Shown: positions 37,507-46,283, counted from the stretch's first letter. The stretch: 64,000 nucleotides of DNA from Bradyrhizobium sp. 195 (GCF_023101665.1 NZ_CP082161.1:2542001-2606000), one strand, 5' to 3'. Numbers and translations are program-made. The notes: generated by a model not told the origin, from the letters alone.

Positions 37507-37995
37507 TCATTTCACCCGCCTAAGCGTCGTGCGCTCGCCTTCCAGCGAGGCCTTGACGTGGGCGCGGGCGCGAGCCAGGCGCGACATCACGGTGCCGATC
37601 GGCACGCCCTGGATGTCAGCGACCTCGCGGTAGCTCATGCCCTCCAGCATGACCAGAAGCAGCACCGAACGTTGCTCCTCGACGAGCGTGGCCAGTGCCC
37701 TCTCGATGTCGCGCCCTTCGGCTTCGGTGCCGCTGGCATCCGGGTTGTTCTCCGTCAGCTGCATGAATTGCGGCCGCCTCGCCAGCGAGCGCCGCCGATT
37801 TTTGTTGAGGTTGGTCAGGATCGTGTAGAGCCAGCTCCTGACGTCGCCTCCGAGAAACAATCGCTCTGAGCGCAGCGCCCGCACCAGCGTGTCCTGCACC
37901 AGATCATCGGCCGCGTCCGCGTCGCGCGTGAGCGCGCGGGCGTAGCGGCGCAACGCCGGGATCATGGCTTCCACACTCTGGCGAAACGCACTCAT
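37507..37995 (-). CDS. ECF RNA polymerase sigma factor
   Basis: 162 residues. Sigma-2 region: YARALTRDADAADDLVQDTL and RSWLYTILTNLNKNRRR. Sigma-4 region: EEQRSVLLLVMLEGMSYREVADIQGVPIG (quoted here in outline only as EQRSVLLL ... YREVADIQGV) plus TVMSRLARARA. It is paired with a membrane anti-sigma factor, so it probably responds to an envelope or oxidative signal. It is not next to phyR/nepR, so it is unlikely to be EcfG itself. Its own promoter could not be deduced. Confidence 0.9.
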   Translation of the reverse strand: MSAFRQSVEAMIPALRRYARALTRDADAADDLVQDTLVRALRSERLFLGGDVRSWLYTILTNLNKNRRRSLARRPQFMQLTENNPDASGTEAEGRDIERALATLVEEQRSVLLLVMLEGMSYREVADIQGVPIGTVMSRLARARAHVKASLEGERTTLRRVK

Positions 37996-38166
37996 TGCGG
38001 TCTTGACGTCCTGGTGTCCGGCGCAAGCGCCTCAACGATCATAACACCCGAACGGAACGGCTATTCCGGCGCTCGAAACAGCGTTAACGCCGCGTATTAG
38101 GGCTGTACCGCAGGGGAGCGCTGGTGTACCTCCAGACCTCAGCAAGAGTTCGACGGGACGTTCAAA

Positions 38167-38982
38167 ATGGCGCAGAATTCAGGTCTGATGCAAGGAAAGC
38201 GCGGGGTGATCCTCGGCCTTGCCAACAACCGCTCGATCGCCTGGGGCATCGCCAAGGCATGCCACGCCGCCGGCGCCGAGCTCGCCTTCACCTATCAGGG
38301 CGATGCGCTGAAGAAGCGCGTCGAACCGCTCGCCGCCGAGATCGGCGGGCTCGTGCTCGGCCATTGCGACGTCACCGATGCCGCGACCATCGATGCCGCC
38401 TTCGCGGTGCTGCAGGAGAAGTGGGGCAAGATCGACTTCCTGGTGCACGCGATCGCCTACGGCGAGCAGCTCGAGGGCCGCTACGTCGACACCACGCCGG
38501 AGAATTTCTCCAAGTCGATGCTGATCTCCTGCTATTCGTTCACGGCGGTGGCGCAGCGCGCCGAGAAGCTGATGACGGATGGCGGCTCGCTCATCACGCT
38601 CAGCTATTACGGCGCCGAGAAGTGGATGCCGCATTACAACGTGATGGGCGTGGCCAAGGCGGCGCTGGAGGCCAGCGTGCGCTACCTTGCTGCCGATCTC
38701 GGCGAGAAGAACATCCGCGTCAACGCGATCTCGGCAGGTCCCATCAAGACGCTCGCCGCCTCTGGCATCGGTGACTTCCGCTATATCCTGAAGTGGAACG
38801 AGACCAACGCGCCGATGCGGCGCAACGTGTCGACCGAGGACGTCGGCGGCAGCGCGCTGTATTTCCTCTCCGACCTCTCGCGCGGCGTCACCGGCGAGGT
38901 GCATCACGTCGATTCCGGCTATCACGTACTCGGCATGAAGCGGCCCGATGCGCCGGACATTTCGTTCGGCGGCAAGGACTAG
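38167..38982 (+). CDS. fabI: Enoyl-[acyl-carrier-protein] reductase (NADH)
   Basis: 271 residues. FabI reduces trans-2-enoyl-ACP in the last step of fatty acid elongation. The SDR-like cofactor site is GVILGLANNRSIAWGIAKA; HAIAYGEQ follows, and the active site is Tyr147, Tyr157 and Lys164 (SYYGAEKW, HYNVMGVAKAALE), spaced as in E. coli FabI. The substrate loop AISAGPIKTLAASGIGDF and C-terminal VDSGYHVLGM are present. A histidine phosphatase gene starts 13 bases after its stop, so the two may be co-transcribed. Triclosan-type inhibitors target this enzyme class. Confidence 0.95.
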   Translation: MAQNSGLMQGKRGVILGLANNRSIAWGIAKACHAAGAELAFTYQGDALKKRVEPLAAEIGGLVLGHCDVTDAATIDAAFAVLQEKWGKIDFLVHAIAYGEQLEGRYVDTTPENFSKSMLISCYSFTAVAQRAEKLMTDGGSLITLSYYGAEKWMPHYNVMGVAKAALEASVRYLAADLGEKNIRVNAISAGPIKTLAASGIGDFRYILKWNETNAPMRRNVSTEDVGGSALYFLSDLSRGVTGEVHHVDSGYHVLGMKRPDAPDISFGGKD

Positions 38983-38995
38983 CCTTAGATCTGGA

Positions 38996-39595
38996 ATGCC
39001 CGTGCCCACGATCTATTATCTTCGCCACGGCGAGACCGAGTGGAATGCGCTCGGGAGGCTTCAGGGCACCAAGGACGTTCCGCTGAATGCGCGCGGGCGC
39101 GATCAGGCCGTACAGGCCGGCGGCATTCTCGCCGACCTGTTCAAGCGCGACGGTTGCGACAAGGCGGCCCTGCCTTACGTGTCGAGCCCGCTCGGCCGTG
39201 CACGCCAGACCATGGAACTCGCACGCCGCAAGCTCGAACTGCCGCCTACGGAATATGCGCTCGATGATCGGCTGCGCGAGATCGGCTACGGCACCTGGGA
39301 AGGGCTGACGCTGGCCGAGAGCGAGGCGAAAGATCCTGAGATCTATGCTCGGCGCCTCGCCGACAAATGGACGGTGGGACCTGCGGGCGCCGAGACCTAT
39401 GCCGATGTGCAAGTCCGCGTGCGCGCCTGGTACGACGAGCTCCGGGCCGACACCGTCGCCGTTGCCCATGGCGGCACCTGCCGGGCCCTGATGGTCTCGC
39501 TCGGCCTGGAGACGCCGGTGAGCGCCGCCGAGCTCTATATCGAGCAGGGCGCCGTTTACGTGTTCCGCGACGGCCGGCTGGAGAAGTATAGTTAA
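38996..39595 (+). CDS. Histidine phosphatase family protein (phosphoglycerate mutase-like)
   Basis: 199 residues. Branch-1 histidine phosphatase: the phospho-histidine motif [11 protein letters not shown] is at the N-terminus, [13 protein letters not shown] provides the second Arg, [14 protein letters not shown] the acid, and [12 protein letters not shown] the second His. Cofactor-independent phosphatase or mutase activity on a small phosphorylated metabolite is expected; the substrate is not determined. ATG 38996 (MPVPTIYYL) was chosen because an earlier frame start would overlap fabI. Lies between fabI and aroC. Confidence 0.88.
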   Translation: MPVPTIYYLRHGETEWNALGRLQGTKDVPLNARGRDQAVQAGGILADLFKRDGCDKAALPYVSSPLGRARQTMELARRKLELPPTEYALDDRLREIGYGTWEGLTLAESEAKDPEIYARRLADKWTVGPAGAETYADVQVRVRAWYDELRADTVAVAHGGTCRALMVSLGLETPVSAAELYIEQGAVYVFRDGRLEKYS

Positions 39596-39684
39596 GCCAG
39601 TCCGCCGTCTTTCGGAGCGGCTGCGGGTTTGACCCCCGGCCCCCCGCGCGTTACCACACGCCGGAACCAAGCCTGCGAGCAGCG

Positions 39685-40773
39685 ATGTCCTTCAACACCT
39701 TCGGCCACATGTTCCGCGTCACCACCTTCGGCGAGAGCCATGGGGTGGCAATCGGCTGCGTGGTCGATGGCTGTCCGCCCATGATTCCGCTCACCGAGGC
39801 CGACATCCAGGGCGATCTCGATCGCCGCCGGCCGGGCCAATCGCGCTTCACCACCCAGCGCCAGGAGCCTGACCAGGTCAAGATCCTCTCCGGGGTGATG
39901 GCGCACCCGGAGACCGGCGTGCAGGTGACAACGGGCACGCCGATCGGGCTCCTGATCGAGAACACCGACCAGCGCTCCAAGGACTATTCCGAGATCAAGG
40001 ACAAGTTTCGTCCGGGTCACGCCGACTTCACCTATGAGGCCAAATACGGTCTGCGCGATTATCGCGGCGGCGGTCGCTCCTCGGCGCGCGAGACCGCGAC
40101 GCGCGTTGCCGCCGGTGCCATCGCGCGAAAGGTACTGCCCGACGTCAGGGTGCGGGGCGCACTGGTGCAGATGGGGCCGCACAAGATCGACCGGGACAAA
40201 TGGGACTGGGACGAGGTCGCCAAGAATCCGTTCTTCTGCCCGGACAAGGACAAGGCCGCGTTCTTCGAAACCTATCTCGACGGCATCCGCAAGAGCGGCT
40301 CCTCGATCGGTGCGGTGATCGAGGTCGTCGCCGAGGGTGTGCCGGCGGGCCTTGGCGCGCCGATCTACGCCAAGCTCGATTCCGATCTGGCGGGTGCGAT
40401 GATGACCATCAACGCCGTGAAGGGTGTCGAGATCGGCGCCGGTTTTGGCGCGGCGGAATTGACCGGCGAGGAGAACGCCGACGAGATGCGCACCGGCAAT
40501 GACGGCACGCGCTTCCTGTCCAACCATGCCGGCGGCGTGCTGGGCGGCATCTCCACGGGACAGCCCGTGGTGGTGCGCTTCGCGGTGAAGCCGACCTCAT
40601 CGATCCTGCAGCCCCGTCTGACCGTCGATCGCCAGGGCGCGGACACTGAAATCTTCACCAAGGGCCGCCATGACCCCTGCGTCGGCATCCGCGCCGTCCC
40701 CGTCGGTGAAGCCATGATGGCCTGTGTGCTGGCCGATCACTTCCTGCGCGATCGCGGACAGGTGGGGCGTTGA
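39685..40773 (+). CDS. aroC: Chorismate synthase
   Basis: 362 residues, full length. Converts 5-enolpyruvylshikimate 3-phosphate to chorismate with reduced FMN, the last common step of aromatic biosynthesis. All three signatures are seen: [18 protein letters not shown], the [20 protein letters not shown] block and [17 protein letters not shown]. Together with fabI just upstream it is a core-genome marker. ATG 39685 gives [20 protein letters not shown]. Confidence 0.97.
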   Translation: MSFNTFGHMFRVTTFGESHGVAIGCVVDGCPPMIPLTEADIQGDLDRRRPGQSRFTTQRQEPDQVKILSGVMAHPETGVQVTTGTPIGLLIENTDQRSKDYSEIKDKFRPGHADFTYEAKYGLRDYRGGGRSSARETATRVAAGAIARKVLPDVRVRGALVQMGPHKIDRDKWDWDEVAKNPFFCPDKDKAAFFETYLDGIRKSGSSIGAVIEVVAEGVPAGLGAPIYAKLDSDLAGAMMTINAVKGVEIGAGFGAAELTGEENADEMRTGNDGTRFLSNHAGGVLGGISTGQPVVVRFAVKPTSSILQPRLTVDRQGADTEIFTKGRHDPCVGIRAVPVGEAMMACVLADHFLRDRGQVGR

Positions 40774-40835
40774 TCTAACGGTACTAGCCGACCGCGCAGC
40801 TTGACGATCCCACAACTTCGTCGGCAAATGCGGAC

Positions 40836-42026
40836 ATGGGAACCTCCGAGCTTCAGCGCGTCTCCAACTGGCTGATCGATGGCGCCTGGTCGACGGTAGA
40901 GCCGGTCGAGATGATCGCGGATTTCTGCGAACGTCTGGTCGCAGCCGGCCTGCCGCTGTACCGGTTCGGCATTTTCATCCGCACGCTCCACCCCGAAGTA
41001 TTCGGCCGCAACTTCATTTGGCGGCAGGGCGGAGAGGTCGAAATCGGCGCCGTCGAGTTCGATGTGCTGGACTCGCCGGAGTTCGCCCAGAGCCCGCTTC
41101 GAATCGTATTCGAGCAGGGGCTGGAGGTCAGAGGGCGCGTCGACGATCCCGACAGCAAACGGTTCCCGATCATCCAGGACATGCGCGCCGAAGGCGTGAC
41201 CGACTATGTCGCGGTGCCGCTGTCGTTCCTCGACGGCTCGGTCAACGCGACGAGCTGGATGACGCGGCAGCCCGGCGGCTTCAGCGACGACGACATCGCG
41301 GCGATCCGGGCCATCATTGCACCGCTTGCGCGCGTCAGCGAAATCGTCAGCCTGCGTCGCACCGCCGAGATGCTGCTCGACACCTATGTCGGCAATCGGG
41401 CCGGCGCCCGCATTCTCGGCGGTCAGATCCGCCGCGGCCACAACGACACCATGCAGGCTGCGATCTGGCTCTCGGACCTGCGCGGTTTCACCGCGCTGTC
41501 GGACCGGCTGCCCGCCGAGACGGTGGTTCAGATCCTCAATCACTATTTCGACTGCCAGGTGACCGCGATCCGGGATCATGGCGGCGAGGTGCTGAAGTTC
41601 ATGGGCGATGGCCTGCTCGCCGTATTCCCGATCGACGAATATGTCGGCGATGCCGCCCATGTCTGCGCGGGTGTGCTGGAGGCGGCGCGCGAATCCCGCG
41701 CCAGCGTCGAGGCGCTCGCCATTCCGGTCGGGGAGGCCGTCGAGCGGTTCCGCTTCGGCGTCGCGTTGCACGTCGGCAATATCCTCTATGGCAATATCGG
41801 CGGCGGCAACCGACTCGACTTCACCTGCATCGGCCCGGCCGTCAATCTCGCGGCCCGGCTCGAGAAGATCACGGGACGCCTGGGACGGACCGTTGTGGCC
41901 TCGGAAGGCTTTGCCAATGTCTGCCGCCACGACTGGCACGAGCTCGGAGAATTTCCGATCGCAGGATTTTCCAAGGCGCAGCGCGTGTACGGGCTTGCGG
42001 AAGAAAGGCACGCGCTCGCCGGCTGA
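40836..42026 (+). CDS. Class III adenylate/guanylate cyclase with N-terminal sensor domain
   Basis: 396 residues. Residues 1-190 form an uncharacterised GAF-like sensory part. Residues about 200-390 are a class III cyclase domain with the metal aspartates Asp214 (WLSDLRGFTAL) and Asp258 (LKFMGDGLLAVF), the glycine loop NILYGNIGGGN, and NLAARLE with the transition-state Asn and Arg. The usual IGDxVN aspartate is Pro here (IGPAVN), a variant seen in this rhizobial cyclase group, so base specificity is open. No membrane segment. It follows aroC by 62 bases. Probable product cAMP. Confidence 0.85.
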   Translation: MGTSELQRVSNWLIDGAWSTVEPVEMIADFCERLVAAGLPLYRFGIFIRTLHPEVFGRNFIWRQGGEVEIGAVEFDVLDSPEFAQSPLRIVFEQGLEVRGRVDDPDSKRFPIIQDMRAEGVTDYVAVPLSFLDGSVNATSWMTRQPGGFSDDDIAAIRAIIAPLARVSEIVSLRRTAEMLLDTYVGNRAGARILGGQIRRGHNDTMQAAIWLSDLRGFTALSDRLPAETVVQILNHYFDCQVTAIRDHGGEVLKFMGDGLLAVFPIDEYVGDAAHVCAGVLEAARESRASVEALAIPVGEAVERFRFGVALHVGNILYGNIGGGNRLDFTCIGPAVNLAARLEKITGRLGRTVVASEGFANVCRHDWHELGEFPIAGFSKAQRVYGLAEERHALAG

Positions 42027-42029
42027 GCC

Positions 42030-42335
42030 TTACTCCTCCGGCTCCGTCGTGAACAGCAGCGGATAGCCCTTGGCGCGGCCCGCGTCGGTGGCGCGCGTGG
42101 CCTTGGTCTCGGCGACGTCCTTGGTAAAGACGGCGACGACGCAGGCGCCCAGCTTGTGGGCGGTGATCATCACCTTGTAGGCCTGATCCTCGGTCATGCG
42201 GAATTCGGCCTTGAGGATCATGGTGACGAATTCGCGCGGCGTGTAGTCGTCGTTGATCAGGATGACCTTGTGCAGCTTCGGCCGCTCGACCTTGGTCTTC
42301 GTCCGCGTCTTCGGCTTGGTGACAGTGTCGTTCAT
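42030..42335 (-). CDS. clpS: ATP-dependent Clp protease adaptor ClpS
   Basis: 101 residues. ClpS delivers N-degron substrates to ClpAP. Seen: KVILINDDYTPREFVTMILK with the conserved NDD-T...F-V pattern, AYKVMITAHKLGACVVAVFT for the pocket helix, and the ending YPLLFTTEPEE. The Asn and Asp residues that hold the N-end amine are present. ATG 42335 has GGAGG upstream. It is convergent with the cyclase (stops 3 bases apart). clpA, the usual downstream neighbour, is not present in this window. Confidence 0.93.
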   Translation of the reverse strand: MNDTVTKPKTRTKTKVERPKLHKVILINDDYTPREFVTMILKAEFRMTEDQAYKVMITAHKLGACVVAVFTKDVAETKATRATDAGRAKGYPLLFTTEPEE

Positions 42336-42378
42336 TCCGCCTCCTGGACACGGCGGGCTGGGGGTGCGGCCGCGGCCA

Positions 42379-42720
42379 TCAGCTCGCGGTCTTCGCACCA
42401 TATTGCAGGACCTGCACCTTCTCCAAGGTGATCAGCCCGCTCGACATCATGCCATCCAGGATGGGCAGGAATGCGTTGATGCTATCCTCGCTGTCGACGA
42501 TCTCGATCAAGAGCGGCAGGTCCTCCGACAGCCGCAGGATCTTCGAGGTGTGCAGCCGGCTCGACTTGCCGAACCCCATCGGTCCGCGCAGCACGGTGGC
42601 GCCGGCGAGGTGCCGCTCGCGCGCCGTCATCACGATCGCTTCGTAGAGCGGCTTGCCGCCAAAATGGTCGCTCTCGCCGATGAAGATCCGGAGCGCAACT
42701 GCCTGATTGGGAATTTGCAT
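42379..42720 (-). CDS. DUF190 protein, last gene of fluoride operon
   Basis: 113 residues, PII-like ferredoxin fold family DUF190 (VALRIFIGESDHFGGKPLYE, AIVMTARERHLAGATVLRG, LPLLIEIVDSEDSINAFLP). It begins 2 bases after the stop of the second crcB gene and so belongs to the fluoride-controlled operon. DUF190 genes are frequently next to crcB; a regulatory or accessory role for the Fluc channel is plausible but not established from this sequence. Confidence 0.85.
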   Translation of the reverse strand: MQIPNQAVALRIFIGESDHFGGKPLYEAIVMTARERHLAGATVLRGPMGFGKSSRLHTSKILRLSEDLPLLIEIVDSEDSINAFLPILDGMMSSGLITLEKVQVLQYGAKTAS

Positions 42721-42722
42721 GG

Positions 42723-43151
42723 TCAGCTCCTTGTCAAGCGGTTGTAGCGGCTCGCCATCATATGGCCGATCCACACCGACACCAGCCAGCAGAACACGGA
42801 TGCGGCGATGTAGGCGAGTGCGGTGTATTTCATGCCGCCGTGGAACAGGCGGAAGGTCTCGAGGCTGAAGGTCGAAAAGGTGGTGTAGCCGCCGCAGAAC
42901 CCGGTCATGACGAACTGCCGGTGCTCGGGCCGCGCCAGCATGCGGCCGTCGGGGCCGGTCAGCGTCGCGTAGAAGCCGATGATCAGCGATCCAGTGGCGT
43001 TGATGAACAGCGTCGCGAAGGGAAAGCCCGGTCCGGTGTCGAGCGCGAGCCCGACCAGATAACGCGACAGGCCACCGACGATGCTGCCCGCGGCAACCCA
43101 GGCATAGAGCATCGCAGTGCGCCAGCGCTCGGCGGAGGAGGCGGACTTCAT
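42723..43151 (-). CDS. crcB: CrcB/Fluc fluoride channel subunit (second)
   Basis: 142 residues, four membrane segments. Fluc landmarks: GGLSRYLVG, FINATGSLIIGFYATL and FCGGYTTFSTFSLETF, which carry the pore Asn and the phenylalanine box residues. It exports F- passively from the cytoplasm as a dual-topology dimer. Many alphaproteobacteria carry two crcB copies that form a heterodimer, as may happen here. It lies 6 bases after the first crcB and 2 before DUF190. Confidence 0.93.
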   Translation of the reverse strand: MKSASSAERWRTAMLYAWVAAGSIVGGLSRYLVGLALDTGPGFPFATLFINATGSLIIGFYATLTGPDGRMLARPEHRQFVMTGFCGGYTTFSTFSLETFRLFHGGMKYTALAYIAASVFCWLVSVWIGHMMASRYNRLTRS

Positions 43152-43157
43152 CTACCT

Positions 43158-43547
43158 CTAGCCTCCCACGCTGTCCGCAAGGAGGAAGCCGCAACTGACG
43201 GCGGCCAAGCTCAGTCCGACCGAGAACAGGATATTGCCGAGCGCATGCATCGGCTCGCCGCTACGCACGAGAGTCAGCGTTTGCAGGCTGAACGAGGACA
43301 CCGTGGTGTAGCAGCCGAGAAAACCGGTCACTGCGAACAGCCATGGATTGGGCGTGGCGAAGGCCGAGCCGGGATGGGTCGCCAGAGCGCCGAAAATGCC
43401 GATCAGGAAGGCGCCGGTGACGTTGATGGTCATGGTGCCCCATGGAAACGTTTCGCCCAGCCGCCGCGCGATCGCACCGGAGACGAAATAACGGGCGCAG
43501 CCGCCGAGCACGCTGCCGACCATGATTGCGAACACTCCGCTCAGCAC
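43158..43547 (-). CDS. crcB: CrcB/Fluc fluoride channel subunit (first)
   Basis: 129 residues, four membrane segments. Landmarks: GGCARYFVSG, MTINVTGAFLIGIFGAL and GFLGCYTTVSSFSLQTLTL. The second crcB follows after 6 bases. It begins 18 bases after the stop of the MFS gene, so all four genes are read from one promoter under the riboswitch. The two Fluc proteins are clearly paralogous and not identical, which suits an antiparallel heterodimer. Confidence 0.93.
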   Translation of the reverse strand: MLSGVFAIMVGSVLGGCARYFVSGAIARRLGETFPWGTMTINVTGAFLIGIFGALATHPGSAFATPNPWLFAVTGFLGCYTTVSSFSLQTLTLVRSGEPMHALGNILFSVGLSLAAVSCGFLLADSVGG

Positions 43548-43565
43548 GATGAAAGACCTCCCATC

Positions 43566-44774
43566 TCATTTTTCCTCCGCTGCCAGACCCTTGCCAACGG
43601 TCAATAGTCCCACGAGCGAGACCAGCGCGAAGCCGAGCCCCGCAAGGAACGTTCCGGCCGGACCATAGGCGTCCCACAGCGCGCCCGCGATCACGCTCGC
43701 GGCCAGCAAGGCAAGGCCGGTGAACAGGTTGAAATAGCCGAACGCGGTGCCGCGCAGGCTCGGCGGCGCGGCGTCGGCGACGAGCGCCGAGAGCAGGCCC
43801 TGCGTCAGTCCCATGTGCAGCCCCCACAGCGCGACGCCGAGGGCGAGGCCGCCAAGGCTCGGCAGCAGCGCCAGCGCCAGATCGGCGCCAGCGAGGCAGA
43901 CGAGCCCGAGCGCGAGCAGGCCAGTCCTGTTGATCCGGTCCGAAAGCACGCCGGCCGGATAGGCCGACAAGGCGTAGACGATGTTCATCAGTACCAGCAC
44001 CGCAGGCACCCACATCGCGTTGAGCCCGATGTTTTGTGCGCGCAGGATCAGGAAGGCCTCGCTGAAGCGCGCCAGCGTGAAGACGACGCCGACGGCCACA
44101 ACGCGCCAATAGATCGCTCCGAGCTGCCGCATTGCGGCGAGATTGAGCGGATTCTTTGCAGGCTCGCGGCTCGGGTCCGGCTCCGGCTCGCTCACCGCGA
44201 ACGCAATCAAGCCAAAGGACAAGAAGGCCGGCAGCACCGCCACCCAGAACACGATCGTAAAATTGTCCGCCGTCCACCACATCAGGGCGATTGCCACGAG
44301 CGGCCCGATGAAGGCGCCGATGGTGTCGAGCGATTGCCGCAGGCCAAAGCTCGCCCCGCGCAGGCCGACGGGAGCGATATCGGCGATCAGCGCATCGCGC
44401 GGCGCTCCGCGAATGCCCTTGCCGATGCGGTCGACGAAGCGCGCCGCCACCAGCCATCCGACGCTGGGTGCGAGCGGGAACAGCGGTTTTGTCAGCGCGG
44501 CAAGTCCGTAGCCGAGCGCTGCGAGCAGCTTGCGGCGGCCGAGCCAGTCGGACAATGCGCCGGAAAAGATCTTGGTGATCGAGGCCGTCGCCTCCGCAAT
44601 GCCCTCGATGAAGCCGACGGAGAGCGTCGAAGCGCCGAGCACGGTGACGAGATAGATCGGCAGCAGCGCGTGGATCATCTCGGAGGAGATGTCCATCAGC
44701 ATCGAGACGAAGCCGAGCACCCAGATTCCCCTGGGCAGCCCCGCACGCTCGGCATTCGGTGTCGTCGTCGTCAC
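43566..44774 (-). CDS. MFS transporter, first gene of fluoride operon
   Basis: 402 residues from a GTG start at 44774 (VTTTTPNAERAG). Twelve membrane segments; MFS motifs FSGALSDWLGRRKLL and RFVDRIGKGIRGAPRDALIA (second-loop signature and domain linker). Family matches are to drug or metabolite efflux proteins. Its place right behind a fluoride riboswitch suggests it moves fluoride or a toxic by-product, or helps ion balance. An in-frame ATG at 44828 was rejected because it would place the riboswitch-linked terminator inside the coding region; GAAGG lies just before the GTG. Confidence 0.88.
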   Translation of the reverse strand: MTTTTPNAERAGLPRGIWVLGFVSMLMDISSEMIHALLPIYLVTVLGASTLSVGFIEGIAEATASITKIFSGALSDWLGRRKLLAALGYGLAALTKPLFPLAPSVGWLVAARFVDRIGKGIRGAPRDALIADIAPVGLRGASFGLRQSLDTIGAFIGPLVAIALMWWTADNFTIVFWVAVLPAFLSFGLIAFAVSEPEPDPSREPAKNPLNLAAMRQLGAIYWRVVAVGVVFTLARFSEAFLILRAQNIGLNAMWVPAVLVLMNIVYALSAYPAGVLSDRINRTGLLALGLVCLAGADLALALLPSLGGLALGVALWGLHMGLTQGLLSALVADAAPPSLRGTAFGYFNLFTGLALLAASVIAGALWDAYGPAGTFLAGLGFALVSLVGLLTVGKGLAAEEK

Positions 44775-44795
44775 GCCTTCGCCTTTGCACCAGAC

Positions 44796-44822
44796 AACAA
44801 AAAACCCGCCATTGGCGGGTTT
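44796..44822 (-). terminator. Intrinsic terminator of the fluoride riboswitch
   Basis: On the minus strand AAACCCGCC-aat-GGCGGGTTT followed by a run of T (44822 down to 44799). It lies between the fluoride aptamer and the GTG start of the MFS gene, the classic position for transcriptional attenuation. With fluoride bound, read-through into the operon is expected. Confidence 0.8.
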
Positions 44823-44869
44823 GTCCATGCTCCCGCCGAAGGCAGAGGCTCAAAGATTGCCCCTCCTCA

Positions 44870-44937
44870 AGCAGGAGTCATCAGCCCACACGGTCATCGA
44901 CCGCCGGGCGGTTATCGGGGGACTCCATCCCCATCTG
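44870..44937 (-). promoter_or_regulatory. Fluoride riboswitch (crcB motif)
   Basis: Reading the minus strand: GGGGATGGAGTCCCC, a GATAACCGCC segment, a variable stem (CGGTCGATGACCG), then GGGCTGATGACTCC. GGAGTC can pair with GACTCC (P1) and GGGG with CCCC (P2), as in the known crcB-motif aptamer, and the conserved GATG, AACCGC and GGCTGATGA blocks are all present. A terminator and two crcB genes lie downstream on the same strand. This is an unusually secure riboswitch call from sequence alone. Confidence 0.92.
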
Positions 44938-45117
44938 TGCGGCCAACCTAGCACGGAAATCGCTTCGGACAAGTGGGCGGGGCGCTCTGTCCCGCGGTCA
45001 GGCTTCGCGCATCATGAGCCCGATGATGCGAGCGACCGGGCGTGTCCAGCGGCGCGAGCGTGGCAACACGGCGGCAGCTTTGCGCAAGGCGTGCAGATCC
45101 CCGGCTCGCTATCCTTC

Positions 45118-45161
45118 ACTCGCAGATCCTTAACTCGCAGATCCTTAACTTGCGATCCTTA
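45118..45161 (+). repeat. Short tandem repeat of 15-base units
   Basis: ACTCGCAGATCCTTA occurs at 45118-45132 and 45133-45147, followed by a 14-base variant ACTTGCGATCCTTA (45148-45161); a weaker unit precedes at about 45104. It lies 85 bases upstream of the DUF1194 start. The gap 44941-45246 otherwise holds only the riboswitch promoter side and shows no gene. Confidence 0.8.
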
Positions 45162-45246
45162 ACTTGAATGTGAAGCACAAGCGATCTTCGCGCTTTGCGG
45201 CAAGGCGATTGCATGTCACCATCGCGTCATACGACGGGAGGCTGCG

Positions 45247-46110
45247 ATGCGCTTGCTGTTCTCGATCGGGGCTGTGTTGGTTGCCGGCATGTTTGCCGGA
45301 GGGGACGTCGCGGGCGTCGCGGCACCAGGGCCAAAATTCGAACCGCCCAAACATCAGCCGCAGCGGCTGGCGGGCGACAGAGACGCGCAGACGGTCGACG
45401 TCGAGCTGATCCTCGCGGTTGACGTGTCCTATTCCATGGACATGGACGAGCTCGCGATCCAGCGTGAGGGCTATGCGCAGGCGATCCAGTCGAAGGAGTT
45501 CCTCCAGGCTCTGAAGCTCGGTCCGAACGGCCGGATCGCGGTGACCTATTTCGAGTGGGCCGCCTCGAGCGACCAGAAGATCATCATTCCCTGGCGGCTG
45601 GTCGATGGCCCGGAGACGGCGGATGCGGTCGCCGCCGAGATCATGAAGACGCCGATCCGGCGCGCCTCGCGCACCTCGATCTCCGGCGCGATCACTTTCG
45701 CGATGCCGCTGTTTGACGAGGATCCCTATCGGGGCTTGCGCCGCGTGATCGACATTTCCGGCGACGGCCCCAACAACAATGGCGGCCCGGTCACGGTGGC
45801 GCGCGACGCCGCGCTGGAGAAGGGCGTCGTCATCAACGGCCTCCCGATCATGGTCAAGGAGCCGTCCTATTCGACCATGGATATCGACAATCTCGATTTC
45901 TACTACGAAGACTGCGTCATCGGCGGTCCCGGCTCCTTCGTCATCACGATCAAGGATCGCGACAAGTTCAAGGAAGCGATCCGCACCAAGCTGCTGATGG
46001 AGGTCGCCGGCCGCACGCCGGAGCGCCCCACGATGCGCGTTGCGGACAAGGAGCCGCGCGTCAATTGCCTGATCGGCGAGAAAATCTGGTCGGACCGCTG
46101 GGGCCGCTGA
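45247..46110 (+). CDS. DUF1194 VWA-like exported protein
   Basis: 287 residues with an N-terminal signal (MRLLFSIGAVLVAGMFAGG). The domain starts DVELILAVDVSYSMDMDELA, which contains the MIDAS pattern DxSxS; SRTSISGAI supplies the Thr/Ser and VIDISGDGPNNNGG the acidic loop, as in von Willebrand A proteins. It is probably a periplasmic, metal-dependent adhesion or binding protein of unknown partner. GGGAGG lies 5 bases before ATG 45247. It stands behind the short tandem repeat. The family is common in Bradyrhizobium. Confidence 0.85.
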   Translation: MRLLFSIGAVLVAGMFAGGDVAGVAAPGPKFEPPKHQPQRLAGDRDAQTVDVELILAVDVSYSMDMDELAIQREGYAQAIQSKEFLQALKLGPNGRIAVTYFEWAASSDQKIIIPWRLVDGPETADAVAAEIMKTPIRRASRTSISGAITFAMPLFDEDPYRGLRRVIDISGDGPNNNGGPVTVARDAALEKGVVINGLPIMVKEPSYSTMDIDNLDFYYEDCVIGGPGSFVITIKDRDKFKEAIRTKLLMEVAGRTPERPTMRVADKEPRVNCLIGEKIWSDRWGR

Positions 46111-46283
46111 TAGCGCAGTTGGGACCTTTCGCCTCATCTCGTCCGGAGGTTGAATTTAACCGCTCGTTAACCGGCACATGGCCCTAATCAGGTTGTTTCA
46201 GTTCGTTTCCGACCGCTGTTTGACTTTGCTGTCGGACGCGCGAACGAGAGCGGGTTCATCGAACCCGTCCACCGAGCAATCCA

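Noticed and set aside
37507..37995. The ECF sigma factor as EcfG itself
   Set aside because: EcfG is normally linked to phyR and nepR; here the partner is a membrane anti-sigma with a periplasmic domain, so it belongs to another ECF group.
44774..44828. ATG at 44828 as MFS start
   Set aside because: It would place the intrinsic terminator of the riboswitch inside the gene.
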